A DNA stretch of 64,000 nucleotides from CAZBBB01 sp964490005 (lineage in GTDB: Bacteria; Planctomycetota; B15-G4). Below the pieces are notes generated by a model, which was not told the origin of the DNA, searched no databases, and saw nothing but the letters and a program-made list of their open reading frames with translations. Shown piece by piece: positions 47,826 through 56,193 of the stretch. Every line of letters begins with the position of its first letter. The first letter of the stretch is position 1. The DNA lies in contig CAZBBB010000004.1 of NCBI GenBank assembly GCA_964490005.1, positions 1 through 64,000 on the forward strand. Reading direction: 5' to 3'. The position numbers were made by a program, and so were the translations under genes.

Positions 47826-48973
47826 CTCAGGAGCTCTCGGACGATGCTGTCCGCTCGCGGCAGCTCCTGCGGGGGGAGCGAGATGCCGTCGGAATCGTTC
47901 CGCACGAGCCCGATCGAGCAGAGCCGCGGGAGGGCGTCGCCAAGTACTGCCTTCCATGAGGGGCCGAAGCGTCGTTCCAAGCGTGCCCGCGGGATCCCGT
48001 CCCGCGTGCGCAGCCCCGTGGCCAGCGTCTCGAGCAGACGCTGGACCGGGGTCACTCGTTCGCAGGCGGCTCTCGCGGAGCGCGAACCCTGGCAGGCGGC
48101 GCCGTAAGCCGCCAGCGTCCGCTGGTTGGTCCAGCGCCACGGATGGACGGAACTCGCCGCGCTGGGTCCGAGACCCACGTAGGAGTCGTTGCGCCAGTAG
48201 ACCTGATTGTGTCGCGAGCGGTGCCCGGCGCGGCTGAAGTTCGAGACCTCGTAGCGCTGCAGTCCGCCGCGTTCGAGGAGTTCGGACCAGGTGGCATCGA
48301 ACGCGTCGCGTCGCGTGCTCGGCGCGACGACGATGCGGCCTTGATGCTGCAGGCGATGGAGCGGGGTGTCTTCTTCGATCGTCAGCCCGTAGACCGACAC
48401 ATGCGGCGGGCAGAACGCGAGCAACTGATTCACATCGGCGATGACGTCGGATCGCCGCTGCCCGGCCCATCCCACGAGCAGGTCCGCCGACCACGTGTGG
48501 GGCCAATGAGCGGCGACGAGGTCAAGCGCGGCGAGCACGTCGTCGGTCGAGTCGTGGCGGCCGAGGCGCGCCAGGACGTCGTGTCGAAACGTCTGTGTCC
48601 CGACGGAAAGCCGCGTGATGCCGAGTGCGTTCCACGCGCGCAACGCGGCCAGCGAGATGTCGCCGGGGTTCACCTCGAGCGTGACCTCGGCGCGCGCGGG
48701 CATTGACGTCGCTTCGCAAACGACGCCGAGAAGGCGTTCAAGCACATCGGGGGCGAGGCGCGACGGAGTGCCACCGCCGACGTACACGGTCTCGAGCGCG
48801 TGTCCGAGGGGCGCCCGCCGCGCTTCGCGCGCGAGCGCATCGACGAAGTGCTCGTGCAGCGATGGGTCGTCGGGGAGAGTCGCGAACGCGCAGTACGTGC
48901 AGCGGTCCCGACAGAAGGGAACGTGCACGTAGACACTGGACGGTGGGCCGTCCGGACCACGATCGAGCAGCAC
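47789..48973 (-). CDS. hemW: HemW-like radical SAM heme chaperone
   Basis: A 394-residue radical SAM protein. The Fe4S4 motif is CRDRCTYC (CxxxCxxC), then VYVGGGTPSRL and VNPGDI SAM motifs and the HemN-type YEVSNFSRAG block and a C-terminal winged domain. These features match HemW (formerly annotated as oxygen-independent coproporphyrinogen oxidase), which inserts heme rather than oxidising it. The HemN-specific N-terminal extension is absent. GTG start, 17 bases after the sigma factor stop. Its last ~10 codons are AT-rich. Confidence 0.88.
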   Translation of the reverse strand: MLLDRGPDGPPSSVYVHVPFCRDRCTYCAFATLPDDPSLHEHFVDALAREARRAPLGHALETVYVGGGTPSRLAPDVLERLLGVVCEATSMPARAEVTLEVNPGDISLAALRAWNALGITRLSVGTQTFRHDVLARLGRHDSTDDVLAALDLVAAHWPHTWSADLLVGWAGQRRSDVIADVNQLLAFCPPHVSVYGLTIEEDTPLHRLQHQGRIVVAPSTRRDAFDATWSELLERGGLQRYEVSNFSRAGHRSRHNQVYWRNDSYVGLGPSAASSVHPWRWTNQRTLAAYGAACQGSRSARAACERVTPVQRLLETLATGLRTRDGIPRARLERRFGPSWKAVLGDALPRLCSIGLVRNDSDGISLPPQELPRADSIVRELLSASVSDTSLIEY

Positions 48974-48990
48974 GGCCGAGGCGCCCTCGG

Positions 48991-49839
48991 TTAGACGGGT
49001 TCGCCCTCGGTCAGGGCAGCCAGCAGGCGGGCAAGCGCCTCGTTCTGGATTTGACGCACGCGTTCGCGGGTCAGACCCAACTCCTGGCCGATCTCCTTGA
49101 GGGTCATCGGCTCATCGTAGCCGAGACCGAAGCGCATCCGCAGAATCCGGACCTGCCTCTCATCCAGAGAGTCGAGGAGCAGCAACATCCGCCGCTGCTC
49201 CTGTTGCTCAAGCATCGTCCTGCCCGGGTCGGGACTGTTCGGGTCGACGATGACCTCCGTGAGGTCGCCGTTCTCCTCGTCCTGCGCGAAGGACTGGGTA
49301 TAGCGCGACGCGGTTCGCATGGCGGCCCGTACGGCGACGACGGCGTCGTCCTTCAGCTTCATGTGTCGGCCGACCTCCCCCGGCGAGGGCTCGCGGCCGA
49401 GCTCGAGCACGAGACGCTCCGTCGTCTGTTGCCAGCGCGACATGAGCTCGATCATGTAGGAAGGAATGCGCACGGTCTTCACCGTGTTCGTCAGCGCCCG
49501 GCGAATCGACTGCTTGATCCACCAGGTCGCGTAGGTCGAGAACCTGCAGTTCGCGTCGGGGTCGAACTTCTCGACGGCGCGCATGAGGCCGACGTTGCCT
49601 TCCTCGATGAGGTCGAGCAGCGCCATGCCGCGGTTCATGTAGCGCTTCGCGATGCTGACGACAAGCCGGAGGTTGGCGGCGGCAAGGTCGTTGCGCGACT
49701 GGCGACAGCCGAGCCGCACGCCGCGCGCGAGTTCCTTCTCCTGGTCAGCCGTCAGCAGCTTGACGCGGTTGATCTCCCGCAAGTAAATCTCGATCGACTG
49801 GTCGCCGGGAATCGGAGTCGCTCCGTGGAGAGGACACAG
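48991..49839 (-). CDS. RpoD-like sigma-70 factor, start uncertain
   Basis: A primary-type sigma factor of at least 263 residues. Region 1.2 to 2.4 (LREINRVKLLTADQEKELA, NLRLVVSIAKRYMNRGMALLDLIEEGN, CRFSTYATWWIKQSIRRAL), region 3 and region 4 (YDEPMTLKEIGQELGLTRERVRQIQNEALARL) are intact. It lacks the long region 1.1 of E. coli RpoD. The only ATG, GTG or TTG start is TTG 49782, but the frame stays open upstream and encodes SIEIYLREIN, part of conserved region 1.2. I extended to a CTG at 49839 with GAGGG upstream as a guess. It heads the leftward run from the divergence axis. Confidence 0.75.
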   Translation of the reverse strand: MCPLHGATPIPGDQSIEIYLREINRVKLLTADQEKELARGVRLGCRQSRNDLAAANLRLVVSIAKRYMNRGMALLDLIEEGNVGLMRAVEKFDPDANCRFSTYATWWIKQSIRRALTNTVKTVRIPSYMIELMSRWQQTTERLVLELGREPSPGEVGRHMKLKDDAVVAVRAAMRTASRYTQSFAQDEENGDLTEVIVDPNSPDPGRTMLEQQEQRRMLLLLDSLDERQVRILRMRFGLGYDEPMTLKEIGQELGLTRERVRQIQNEALARLLAALTEGEPV

Positions 49840-49934
49840 CGGGGCCCTCGTCGACTGCGTGCTGCGGCGGGCTTGAGGCGAAACCGGCCTCCGACCGACG
49901 AGAGTGCTATGCTGACGGAATCCGGGTCGGGCTC
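49783..49934. promoter_or_regulatory. Divergence axis between sigma factor and HPr gene
   Basis: Transcription flips here from leftward (sigma, hemW to gyrB) to rightward (HPr gene, parB). A TATGCT hexamer on the plus strand at 49908-49913 is a -10 candidate 21 bases before the HPr-gene ATG. Because the sigma frame reads into this gap, it may be partly coding. No DnaA box was seen. Confidence 0.4.
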
Positions 49935-51230
49935 ATGACGCAGCAGGCCAAGTCACGCGACATCATCGTGCGGGAGGATGAATTCGGCCGCCTGCTCGCG
50001 GAGGCCGGCCTGAGCTGCGGCGCTTGGGCGGCGACGCTGCTGCGTGACCGTCGGCTGCTGGCCGATGAAGACGTGGTCGCCGCGTTCGTGCATCGGGCGC
50101 ATGAGCTCGAGGCGTTCCTCGACGACTTCGGTGCACGCGAGAATCGAACGTTCGTGATGCTCGGCGAACTCGCGGCATCCCTGCACGGGCTCGCGACCGT
50201 GAAGACCAATGCCCTGCACCTGACCGCGCGGCTGCCGCGCTACCATGTGCTCATCGACAGCGGCCCGCTGGCTGCCGCGCTCGAGCAGGCGCACGTGATT
50301 CTGGACGACAGCCTGACCGCCCTGCTCGAAGCCTTCGCCAACGAGAGCCGCCGTTGGCTGCGAGACGACCTCGAGATCGCGCTGCCGACGGGCGGACTGT
50401 CATCGCAGCGGCAACTCCTTCCGAGAAACCTCGACGAAGGCGAGACGGTCGACGAGCGCCAGCACATCGCGGAGATCGGTGCCCGGTTTCTGGCCATTCT
50501 TGCGACAAGCCGGAGCCTGGAACTCGGCCACAAGCGACCGATCAGGGAACTGCGGGACTTCGTGGCCGAGCACGCCACGGAGGCTCGCTGCCGCTGGTAC
50601 GAGTCCTCCGTGCACAGCATTCAGTCCATGTACGACACCTACGTGCTGAACACCGCGGTGGAGCGCGACCACCCCTGGTTGAAGTCGATGCGCGGACACG
50701 CGTCGGTTGCATTGCACCTGCTCGAGATGGCGACGGGGCTGGTGCACTTCTACGAGCGGCACGAGAACGACATCCGACATGAGCGGGCACGCCAAGCCAT
50801 CGCGAAACTCGTGGCAAAGGACGAAGTCCTCGACGTCGCTGTTAATATAAGCCTAAGGCAGGCATATATTTACGTTGAGTCTGCGGCGGCAACGGCCAGT
50901 CAGATCTTGCGCACGTTCGTGAGGCATGGCGTCGCCAACCTGCGGCTTCTGCCGGGCATCACGCTGCACGCTCGGCCGCTCGCGCTCGTCGCCCAGGTTG
51001 CGAGGCATTACGGCACGCCGCTCGAGATCGACTTCGACGGCGACTCATGTGCCGCGGGGTCGCTCATGAGCCTGATCCTGCTCGGGGGCAAGCACCCCCG
51101 GCCCGTCGAGATCACGGCGCGAGGCGATGCCAGGGCGCTCCGAGACCTTGAAATTCTCTTCGCGGCGGGCCTTGGCGAGGGCGGCCGGGCATTGCCCCCG
51201 GAGCTCGACTACCTGCGCGCCAGGAATTAA
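49935..51230 (+). CDS. Long protein with C-terminal HPr phosphocarrier domain
   Basis: A 431-residue protein. Residues 1 to ~320 are predominantly helical and match no family I recognise. The last ~100 residues form an HPr domain: His345 in GITLHARP equals the PTS His15, and Ser376 in AAGSLMSL lies 31 residues later, the spacing of His15 and Ser46. Both phospho-sites are thus kept, so EI-dependent and HPr-kinase-dependent phosphorylation are possible. An AT-rich stretch (50841-50880) codes the linker between the two parts. The next gene, parB, lies 138 bases downstream with a parS site between them. A PTS permease is not seen. Confidence 0.78.
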   Translation: MTQQAKSRDIIVREDEFGRLLAEAGLSCGAWAATLLRDRRLLADEDVVAAFVHRAHELEAFLDDFGARENRTFVMLGELAASLHGLATVKTNALHLTARLPRYHVLIDSGPLAAALEQAHVILDDSLTALLEAFANESRRWLRDDLEIALPTGGLSSQRQLLPRNLDEGETVDERQHIAEIGARFLAILATSRSLELGHKRPIRELRDFVAEHATEARCRWYESSVHSIQSMYDTYVLNTAVERDHPWLKSMRGHASVALHLLEMATGLVHFYERHENDIRHERARQAIAKLVAKDEVLDVAVNISLRQAYIYVESAAATASQILRTFVRHGVANLRLLPGITLHARPLALVAQVARHYGTPLEIDFDGDSCAAGSLMSLILLGGKHPRPVEITARGDARALRDLEILFAAGLGEGGRALPPELDYLRARN

Positions 51231-51270
51231 CCGGCGGCCCCATTAGGGGTGGCGAGATGGTCGTCGGAGG

Positions 51271-51286
51271 TGTTTCACGTGAAACG
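51271..51286. promoter_or_regulatory. parS centromere site
   Basis: TGTTTCACGTGAAACG differs from the bacterial consensus parS palindrome only at the last base. It lies between the HPr-domain gene and parB. ParB binds parS as a dimer and spreads with CTP. Confidence 0.93.
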
Positions 51287-51368
51287 CCTTGGTTGCCGCA
51301 CCGACCGCGATTAGCCTTCCCACCCAAGCACTGAGCGTAAATCAACGGCGGCTGCGGAGGGTCAGATC

Positions 51369-52256
51369 ATGGGCGTGGATCGCAGGCTTGGGCGCGGGCT
51401 GGACAGCCTGATCTCCAGGACGACGGTAGAGGTAGGCGCCGGATCTCCTGCTGGGAGGCTCGTGGAGATCCCGGTGGCGATGGTCGACCCGAACCCGGAT
51501 CAGCCTCGCAAGTCGATGAATGAAGCCACTTTGGATGGATTGGCTGCCTCGATTAAGGCGCATGGGGTGCTGCAGCCGATCGTGGTCCAAGCCAGAGGGG
51601 CGCGTTATGAGCTCGTCGCCGGTGAGCGCCGACTTCGGGCTTCGAAGCGAGCGGGCCTCGAGACCGTTCCCGCGATCATCCTGGAGGTCGGGCCGGACAA
51701 GTCACTTGAGCTGGCGCTGCTCGAGAACATCCAGCGGGAGGACCTGGGAGCACTGGAAGAGGCATCGGCCTACGACGCCCTCATCGAACGACTCGGCCTG
51801 ACGCATCAGGCGCTTGCCGACCGCATCGGCAAGAGCAGGGCCTTCGTCACGAACAGTCTCAGGCTGCTGGAGCTGCCAGATGCCGTCAAGCGCCTGGTGC
51901 AGAGCGGAGCGCTTGCAGCCGGGCAGGCTCGTGCGCTGCTTGGCGCTCCGACTCCCGCCGATGTTGCCAGCCTCGCCATTGAGGCGGCGCGCAACCATTG
52001 GTCAACGCGCGAAGTTGAGAGCAGGGTGCGAGCCCTTTCGAAAGCCCGTGGGGGGCGCAAGGCGCGCCGCGTACACACCGAGATGAAGTCGCGATCAAGC
52101 GAAGAACTACGAACGTTATTCGGAACTAAGGTGACAGTAAGGGAGAACGATGGGCGCGGCGAGGTTGCGCTGGCGTTCTATTCGGCGCAGGATCGCGACA
52201 GACTGCTCCACTTGCTGCTCATCGGCGGCCGCAGTGCGGAGCGCCAGGGCGGCTAG
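51369..52256 (+). CDS. parB: Chromosome partitioning protein ParB
   Basis: A 295-residue ParB/Spo0J. The N-terminal GRGLDSLIS motif recruits ParA; CTP-binding motifs GERRLRASKRAG (C box 2) and ENIQREDLG (P motif) are present; a helix-turn-helix (QALADRIGKSRAFVTNSLRLLEL) binds parS. The C-terminal dimerisation region is conserved in layout. A parS site is 83 bases upstream. parA is not adjacent, unlike the usual parAB operon. Its codon use is less GC-biased than genes farther left. Confidence 0.96.
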   Translation: MGVDRRLGRGLDSLISRTTVEVGAGSPAGRLVEIPVAMVDPNPDQPRKSMNEATLDGLAASIKAHGVLQPIVVQARGARYELVAGERRLRASKRAGLETVPAIILEVGPDKSLELALLENIQREDLGALEEASAYDALIERLGLTHQALADRIGKSRAFVTNSLRLLELPDAVKRLVQSGALAAGQARALLGAPTPADVASLAIEAARNHWSTREVESRVRALSKARGGRKARRVHTEMKSRSSEELRTLFGTKVTVRENDGRGEVALAFYSAQDRDRLLHLLLIGGRSAERQGG

Positions 52257-52266
52257 CAGATGACAC

Positions 52267-52306
52267 GGGCTTCGCGTACCGCGAGCCGGCACGCGAGCCT
52301 TTTTTT
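52267..52306 (+). terminator. Rho-independent terminator after parB
   Basis: GC-rich complementary arms (GGCTTCGCG with CGCGAGCC, one bulge) are followed by seven T residues (52300-52306), 11 bases after the parB stop. Confidence 0.55.
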
Positions 52307-52345
52307 GGGGGGGGCTTGGCCGCGGTTGCCCCCGGACGAAGCCAG

Positions 52346-52714
52346 TCAGGCCCCGGCGGTCGCGGGGGGGAAGCTGTCGACCGCCTGCAGGAGCTTTCGC
52401 ATCCAGGGCGTTGTCGCATGCGACGGATTGCGAGCGACGGACTGCTCGGCGAGCTGGCGAGCGCGTTCGAGCGACCCGGCATCGCCCTTGTCGAACAACA
52501 TCACGGCGAGTTGGTAATCCAACCACGGCATGGCTTCGGTCGACTCCGCTTTCACGCGGGCGGCTTCAAGGGACTCGACGGTCGCCCCGGAACTCGTGGC
52601 CGCGAAGAGCTCGTCCCAGCCCGCGCCCGTAGAGGCGGCCAACTGATAGCGAACGACCACCACGATCACCGCGGCGACCGAGACAGCGAGAAGAAGTCGA
52701 ATGCCCTTGCTCAT
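52346..52714 (-). CDS. Small membrane-anchored TPR-like protein
   Basis: A 122-residue protein with an N-terminal anchor (LLLAVSVAAVIVVVVRYQL), then paired helices (WLDYQLAVMLFDKGDAGSLERARQLAEQSVARNPSHA) with the small-residue pattern of a single TPR-like repeat. The TPR-like loop suggests a protein-protein contact in the periplasm or outer face. The ATG has an AT-rich upstream region. It opposes parB and the next gene. Function unknown. Confidence 0.6.
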   Translation of the reverse strand: MSKGIRLLLAVSVAAVIVVVVRYQLAASTGAGWDELFAATSSGATVESLEAARVKAESTEAMPWLDYQLAVMLFDKGDAGSLERARQLAEQSVARNPSHATTPWMRKLLQAVDSFPPATAGA

Positions 52715-53183
52715 GCTTTATTGGTCTTTTGAATGATGTATAGAATGATGTTAATGAAACGTTGATTCCATAATACATGCATCGCGATCGACGCGTCCGA
52801 GGACTGCAATCAAGTCACCGCTCGTCGATCGACATCCGAAGCGCGTTTCGCTGCACGCGCTGCGCCTGCCGGCAAGGATGCGGCATGGAGGGCGCGTTCC
52901 CGGAAGCCAGCCGAGATCCACGGCCAACATCGGGGCACGCCGGACGCACGCATCGGAGACCGCAACACGCCGGCTCATTGTGATGCGCCTGAGTGCGCGG
53001 CACAAGCGAGGTCGTTCGGGACGATGTCCTTTCCATGACGGGGGCGTCGGACACCTTGTCGCGGTCGAGGGGCGTGAGCCAAGATCCGTTCCTGCACCTA
53101 CGGCGGCCGCTCGGCCCTCCCCTGCTCGACCTGTCGTTCCCGAGCCCTCCGAGACCCGCGCCGCTTCCCCCAGGAGTCGTCCC
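52715..53183. other. 469-base spacer with AT-rich patch
   Basis: The left end, about 52721-52780, is around 30% G+C and likely includes the leftward promoter of the small TPR-like gene. The remainder is ordinary GC-rich sequence with only short unconvincing frames. I see no RNA gene here. Confidence 0.45.
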
Positions 53184-55340
53184 ATGCTGATCGCCCTCGT
53201 TGCCGCCGCCGCCCTCGGCGTCGCGCCTGCCCCCAAGATCGATGACCCCGCAGCGCTGCTGCCGGCGGACACGCTGATCTACTTCGGCACGCACAGCGTG
53301 CAGGCGAGCGCCGCGGCGAATTCGAAGTCCGCGATGCACCTGATCCTCGGCGAGCCCGAAGTGAAGGCCTTCATGCAGAAGCCCGTCGCGGGCGCCGACC
53401 GCATGCTCAGGGCGCTTCTCGATGACGCCGGCGCCGACCCGGCCCAAGCGGAGCGCCTTTCGGTCTCGAAGCTCATGGCCGGCGAGAGCGTCGCTCCGAT
53501 CGGCAAGCTGTTCGTCGCGCTGACGCATGTCGGACTGCCGGTGCCGGGCGACGGACAGCTCGGCGCGCCCGACGTGGGGCTCATCGTCGGAGTGGAACTG
53601 CTCGACGCCAACGACCTCGGGCTCGTCCGCCAGCTGTGGGACAAGATCCCGCTGCTGGAGGAGACCGGAACGCACGCCGGACAGGCGTACTTCCAGAAGA
53701 CGAGCCCGGAGGGGATGGTGATCGGCCTCTCCTTCGTCGGCAACCTCGCCATCGTCAGCATGTCGATGAAGTCGCTGCGCGCCGCGCTCGATCGCGCGGC
53801 CGGACAGGGCGCGTCGCTCGCCGAAGCCGCGGACTACGCCAAGCTCGTCACGACGGCCGGCGGCATCGAAGCCGGAGGGTCGAGCTGGATCGTGCGCGCC
53901 GCGGACGTCTCGAAGCTCATCCGCGGCGTGATGAGCATGGCGCTCGCGATGGAGGCGGCCGACGAGCCGGAGCTTTCCGGCAAGCTGCTGGCGGTGTACG
54001 ACAGCATCGGGCTGGATGCGCTCACCTGGCTGGGAGGCGTGTCGCACCGCGACCTCGCCGGCCGCGTGCATTCGACCAGCGCCGTCCATGTCGATCCGTC
54101 GATCAAGGGTCTGATCGGAGACTGCCTCGGCGCCGGCATGACGCTCGACGCGGCGCGTCTCGACTCGGTGCCGGCCAACTGCCTGTCGATGACGGCGGGC
54201 TCGATCGACGTCCTTCCGCCGATCTACGACTTCGCCATGAAGGCGGTCGAGACCTTCGCTGCCGAGGAGTTCGGCGAGATCCAGGCGACGATCAAGGGCG
54301 TGATGGGCGAGTACGACCTGAGGAACGACCTGCTCGCCAACGTGCACGGCGCCTTCCTGAGCTACTCGATGCCCGGCGAAGGCTTCCCGGGCACGCCGAC
54401 GTCGGTCATGCGCATGGAAGTGCGCGACGGCGAGCGGTTCCTCGGCGCGATCTCGCAGCTCGCGAGCGGCCTGAGCGCGATGTTCTTCGCCGGGCAGCCC
54501 GTCACGCTCAAGACGAGCGAGCACGAGACCTGGGCCTTCAACGAGCTCGACATCTCGCGCACGCCGCTCGCCATGTCGATGATGCAGCCCGCCTTCGTCA
54601 TCGACGGCCAGGAACTCGTGATGAGCCTCGAGTCGGGCAAGGCGCTCAAGACGGCGCTCAACGGGCTCGGCGGCGCCACGCCGCTGTCGAAGAACGCCGA
54701 CCTGGCCGCCTTCGTGGCTTCCGCGAAGCGTCGCGGCGAGCTGTCCGCGCTGACCTATTCCGACAACGCACGCACCTTCGGCGCGCTCTACGGGCAGGTC
54801 GCGGGAATGGCCGGCATGATGGCGGGCGGATTGGGCGACCTGCCCGTCGATCTCGCGCTCATGCCGAGCGAGCAGTCGATCACCAAGCATCTCACGTCGA
54901 GCTACTCGGCGGCCTTCACGATGGACGGCGGCCGCACGTACGTCGGCGTCAGCGAATCCCAGTTCCAGGTCAGCGACTTCATGCCGCTGGCGGTGCTGGG
55001 AGGAATGCTCGTCGCTTCGGTCGCGACGGGCGAGTCGATCGAGGCGCCTCCGGTCGAACTCGACCCGGCCGAACGGGTGCAGCGCGACCTGGCCGAGATC
55101 AAGGCCGGGATGACGGTGTTCAAGCTGGCGGAGAACCGCTACCCCGACTCGATCGCGGACCTGATCAAGCCGTTGGCGGACTTCCCCGAGGGTTGCCTGA
55201 ACCGCGACAGCGTGCCGGTGGACCCGTGGGGCAACGCCTACTCCTTCAGGCTGAACGAGAAGGGCAAGCCGGTCGTGTGGAGCTTCGGCCCGAACGGCGT
55301 CGATGACTCCGGCAGCGGCGACGACATCGTCAAGGGCTGA
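53184..55340 (+). CDS. Large secreted protein ending in GspG-like domain
   Basis: A 718-residue protein with a short signal peptide (LIALVAAAALGVAPA) and a GGAG site seven bases upstream. Most of it (about 25-600) resembles a DUF3352-type extracytoplasmic family: long alternating strands and helices, with YFGTH and LSMTAGSIDVLPP segments. Residues ~640-718 match the C-terminal half of type II secretion major pseudopilins: AENRYPDSIADLI, VPVDPWGNAYSF, WSFGPNGVDDSGSGDDI, including the calcium-site Asp residues. The pilin N-terminal methylated helix is absent. So a pseudopilin globular tail has been grafted onto another secreted protein. Confidence 0.72.
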   Translation: MLIALVAAAALGVAPAPKIDDPAALLPADTLIYFGTHSVQASAAANSKSAMHLILGEPEVKAFMQKPVAGADRMLRALLDDAGADPAQAERLSVSKLMAGESVAPIGKLFVALTHVGLPVPGDGQLGAPDVGLIVGVELLDANDLGLVRQLWDKIPLLEETGTHAGQAYFQKTSPEGMVIGLSFVGNLAIVSMSMKSLRAALDRAAGQGASLAEAADYAKLVTTAGGIEAGGSSWIVRAADVSKLIRGVMSMALAMEAADEPELSGKLLAVYDSIGLDALTWLGGVSHRDLAGRVHSTSAVHVDPSIKGLIGDCLGAGMTLDAARLDSVPANCLSMTAGSIDVLPPIYDFAMKAVETFAAEEFGEIQATIKGVMGEYDLRNDLLANVHGAFLSYSMPGEGFPGTPTSVMRMEVRDGERFLGAISQLASGLSAMFFAGQPVTLKTSEHETWAFNELDISRTPLAMSMMQPAFVIDGQELVMSLESGKALKTALNGLGGATPLSKNADLAAFVASAKRRGELSALTYSDNARTFGALYGQVAGMAGMMAGGLGDLPVDLALMPSEQSITKHLTSSYSAAFTMDGGRTYVGVSESQFQVSDFMPLAVLGGMLVASVATGESIEAPPVELDPAERVQRDLAEIKAGMTVFKLAENRYPDSIADLIKPLADFPEGCLNRDSVPVDPWGNAYSFRLNEKGKPVVWSFGPNGVDDSGSGDDIVKG

Positions 55341-55364
55341 GCGCCCCGAGGGCGCCCGCGCGCG

Positions 55365-55370
55365 TAGAAT
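55365..55370 (+). promoter_or_regulatory. -10-like TAGAAT before acyltransferase gene
   Basis: TAGAAT ends 10 bases before the ATG at 55381 and overlaps an in-frame ATG at 55369. If genuine, the mRNA would start at about 55377 with almost no leader. Confidence 0.3.
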
Positions 55371-55380
55371 GCGCCGTTCG

Positions 55381-56073
55381 ATGACGGCGAAGGAAAGCGG
55401 ACGCGGGTTGGGCGAGGAGCTCCGGATCGAATTCGTCTCGCGCCTCGGCGCGGTCGCGAACTCGGCCCTGTGCGCATTGACGCGCATGCGCCTCGTCGAC
55501 CCGCCCTACGCGCTGCGGCGACGGTCGGGTGCGGGCGCTGGCCGCTGCGTCTACGCGGTCTGGCACGAGAACCTCTGGCACGGCATGCACGCGCTCAAGC
55601 ATCAGGGCGTGCACGCGATGGTCTCTTCGCACCGCGACGGCGAGATCATCGCCCGCATCCTGCGCCGCGCGGGCTTCGGCCTGCTGCGCGGCAGCAGCAC
55701 GCGCGGCGGCGCCAAGGCCCTGCGCGACCTCGCGCGCGTGGCGCGCGAAACCGACGACGACATCGTCGTCACCATCGACGGACCCAAGGGCCCGCCGCGC
55801 GTCGTCAAGGAGGGCGTGCTCTTCGCCGCGAGCCGCACCGGACTGCCCATCGTCCCGATGGGGCTGGCGGTCGATCGCGCCTGGCGCGCGCGCTCCTGGG
55901 ACCGCATCGTGATCGGCAAACCCGGCGCGCTCGTCTCGGTCGCGTTCGGCGAAGAACTGCACGTCCCGCGCGATGCTCGACGCGAGCGGCTCCTGCCGGA
56001 GTGGGGGCCGCTCCTGGCGGCGGCCATGGAGCGCGTCGAGCGACGCGCCGGCCGCGGCGAGCCGCTCGCCTGA
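55381..56073 (+). CDS. DUF374 lysophospholipid/lipid A acyltransferase-like protein
   Basis: A 230-residue protein. It has AVWHENLWHGMHAL, then SSHRDGEIIARILRRAGFGLLRGSSTRGG and IDGPKGPPRVVKEGVLFAA, the DUF374/LPLAT motifs. It lacks the HxxxxD of PlsC but has a comparable WHEN/HRDG set. Likely acylates a lipid A or lysophospholipid at the inner membrane. I chose ATG 55381; ATG 55369 is an alternative. Confidence 0.78.
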   Translation: MTAKESGRGLGEELRIEFVSRLGAVANSALCALTRMRLVDPPYALRRRSGAGAGRCVYAVWHENLWHGMHALKHQGVHAMVSSHRDGEIIARILRRAGFGLLRGSSTRGGAKALRDLARVARETDDDIVVTIDGPKGPPRVVKEGVLFAASRTGLPIVPMGLAVDRAWRARSWDRIVIGKPGALVSVAFGEELHVPRDARRERLLPEWGPLLAAAMERVERRAGRGEPLA

Positions 56074-56144
56074 AGGCCCGCGGCGCCGCGGGGCGCGCCG
56101 CTCGCCCCGGGCGGCGACGGCGCGGCGGGCCCGCGCCGTTCTGC

Positions 56145-56150
56145 TAGCAT
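56145..56150 (+). promoter_or_regulatory. -10-like TAGCAT before pyrB
   Basis: TAGCAT lies 43 bases before the pyrB ATG, in the 120-base gap after the acyltransferase gene. No strong -35 or attenuator hairpin with T tract is visible. Confidence 0.35.
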
Positions 56151-56193
56151 TTCCGCGCGGGTCGCCCCGGCCCGCGCCCCCGGGAGGCACACG

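Noticed and set aside
52715..53183. Possible RNA gene or small protein in the large spacer
   Set aside because: No cloverleaf, conserved loop or good ribosome site could be found; only short arginine-rich frames.
52815..55487. 890-residue minus-strand frame opposite the GspG chimera
   Set aside because: Arg/His/Asp-rich shadow; the plus-strand frame has a signal peptide, ribosome site and a clear C-terminal domain.
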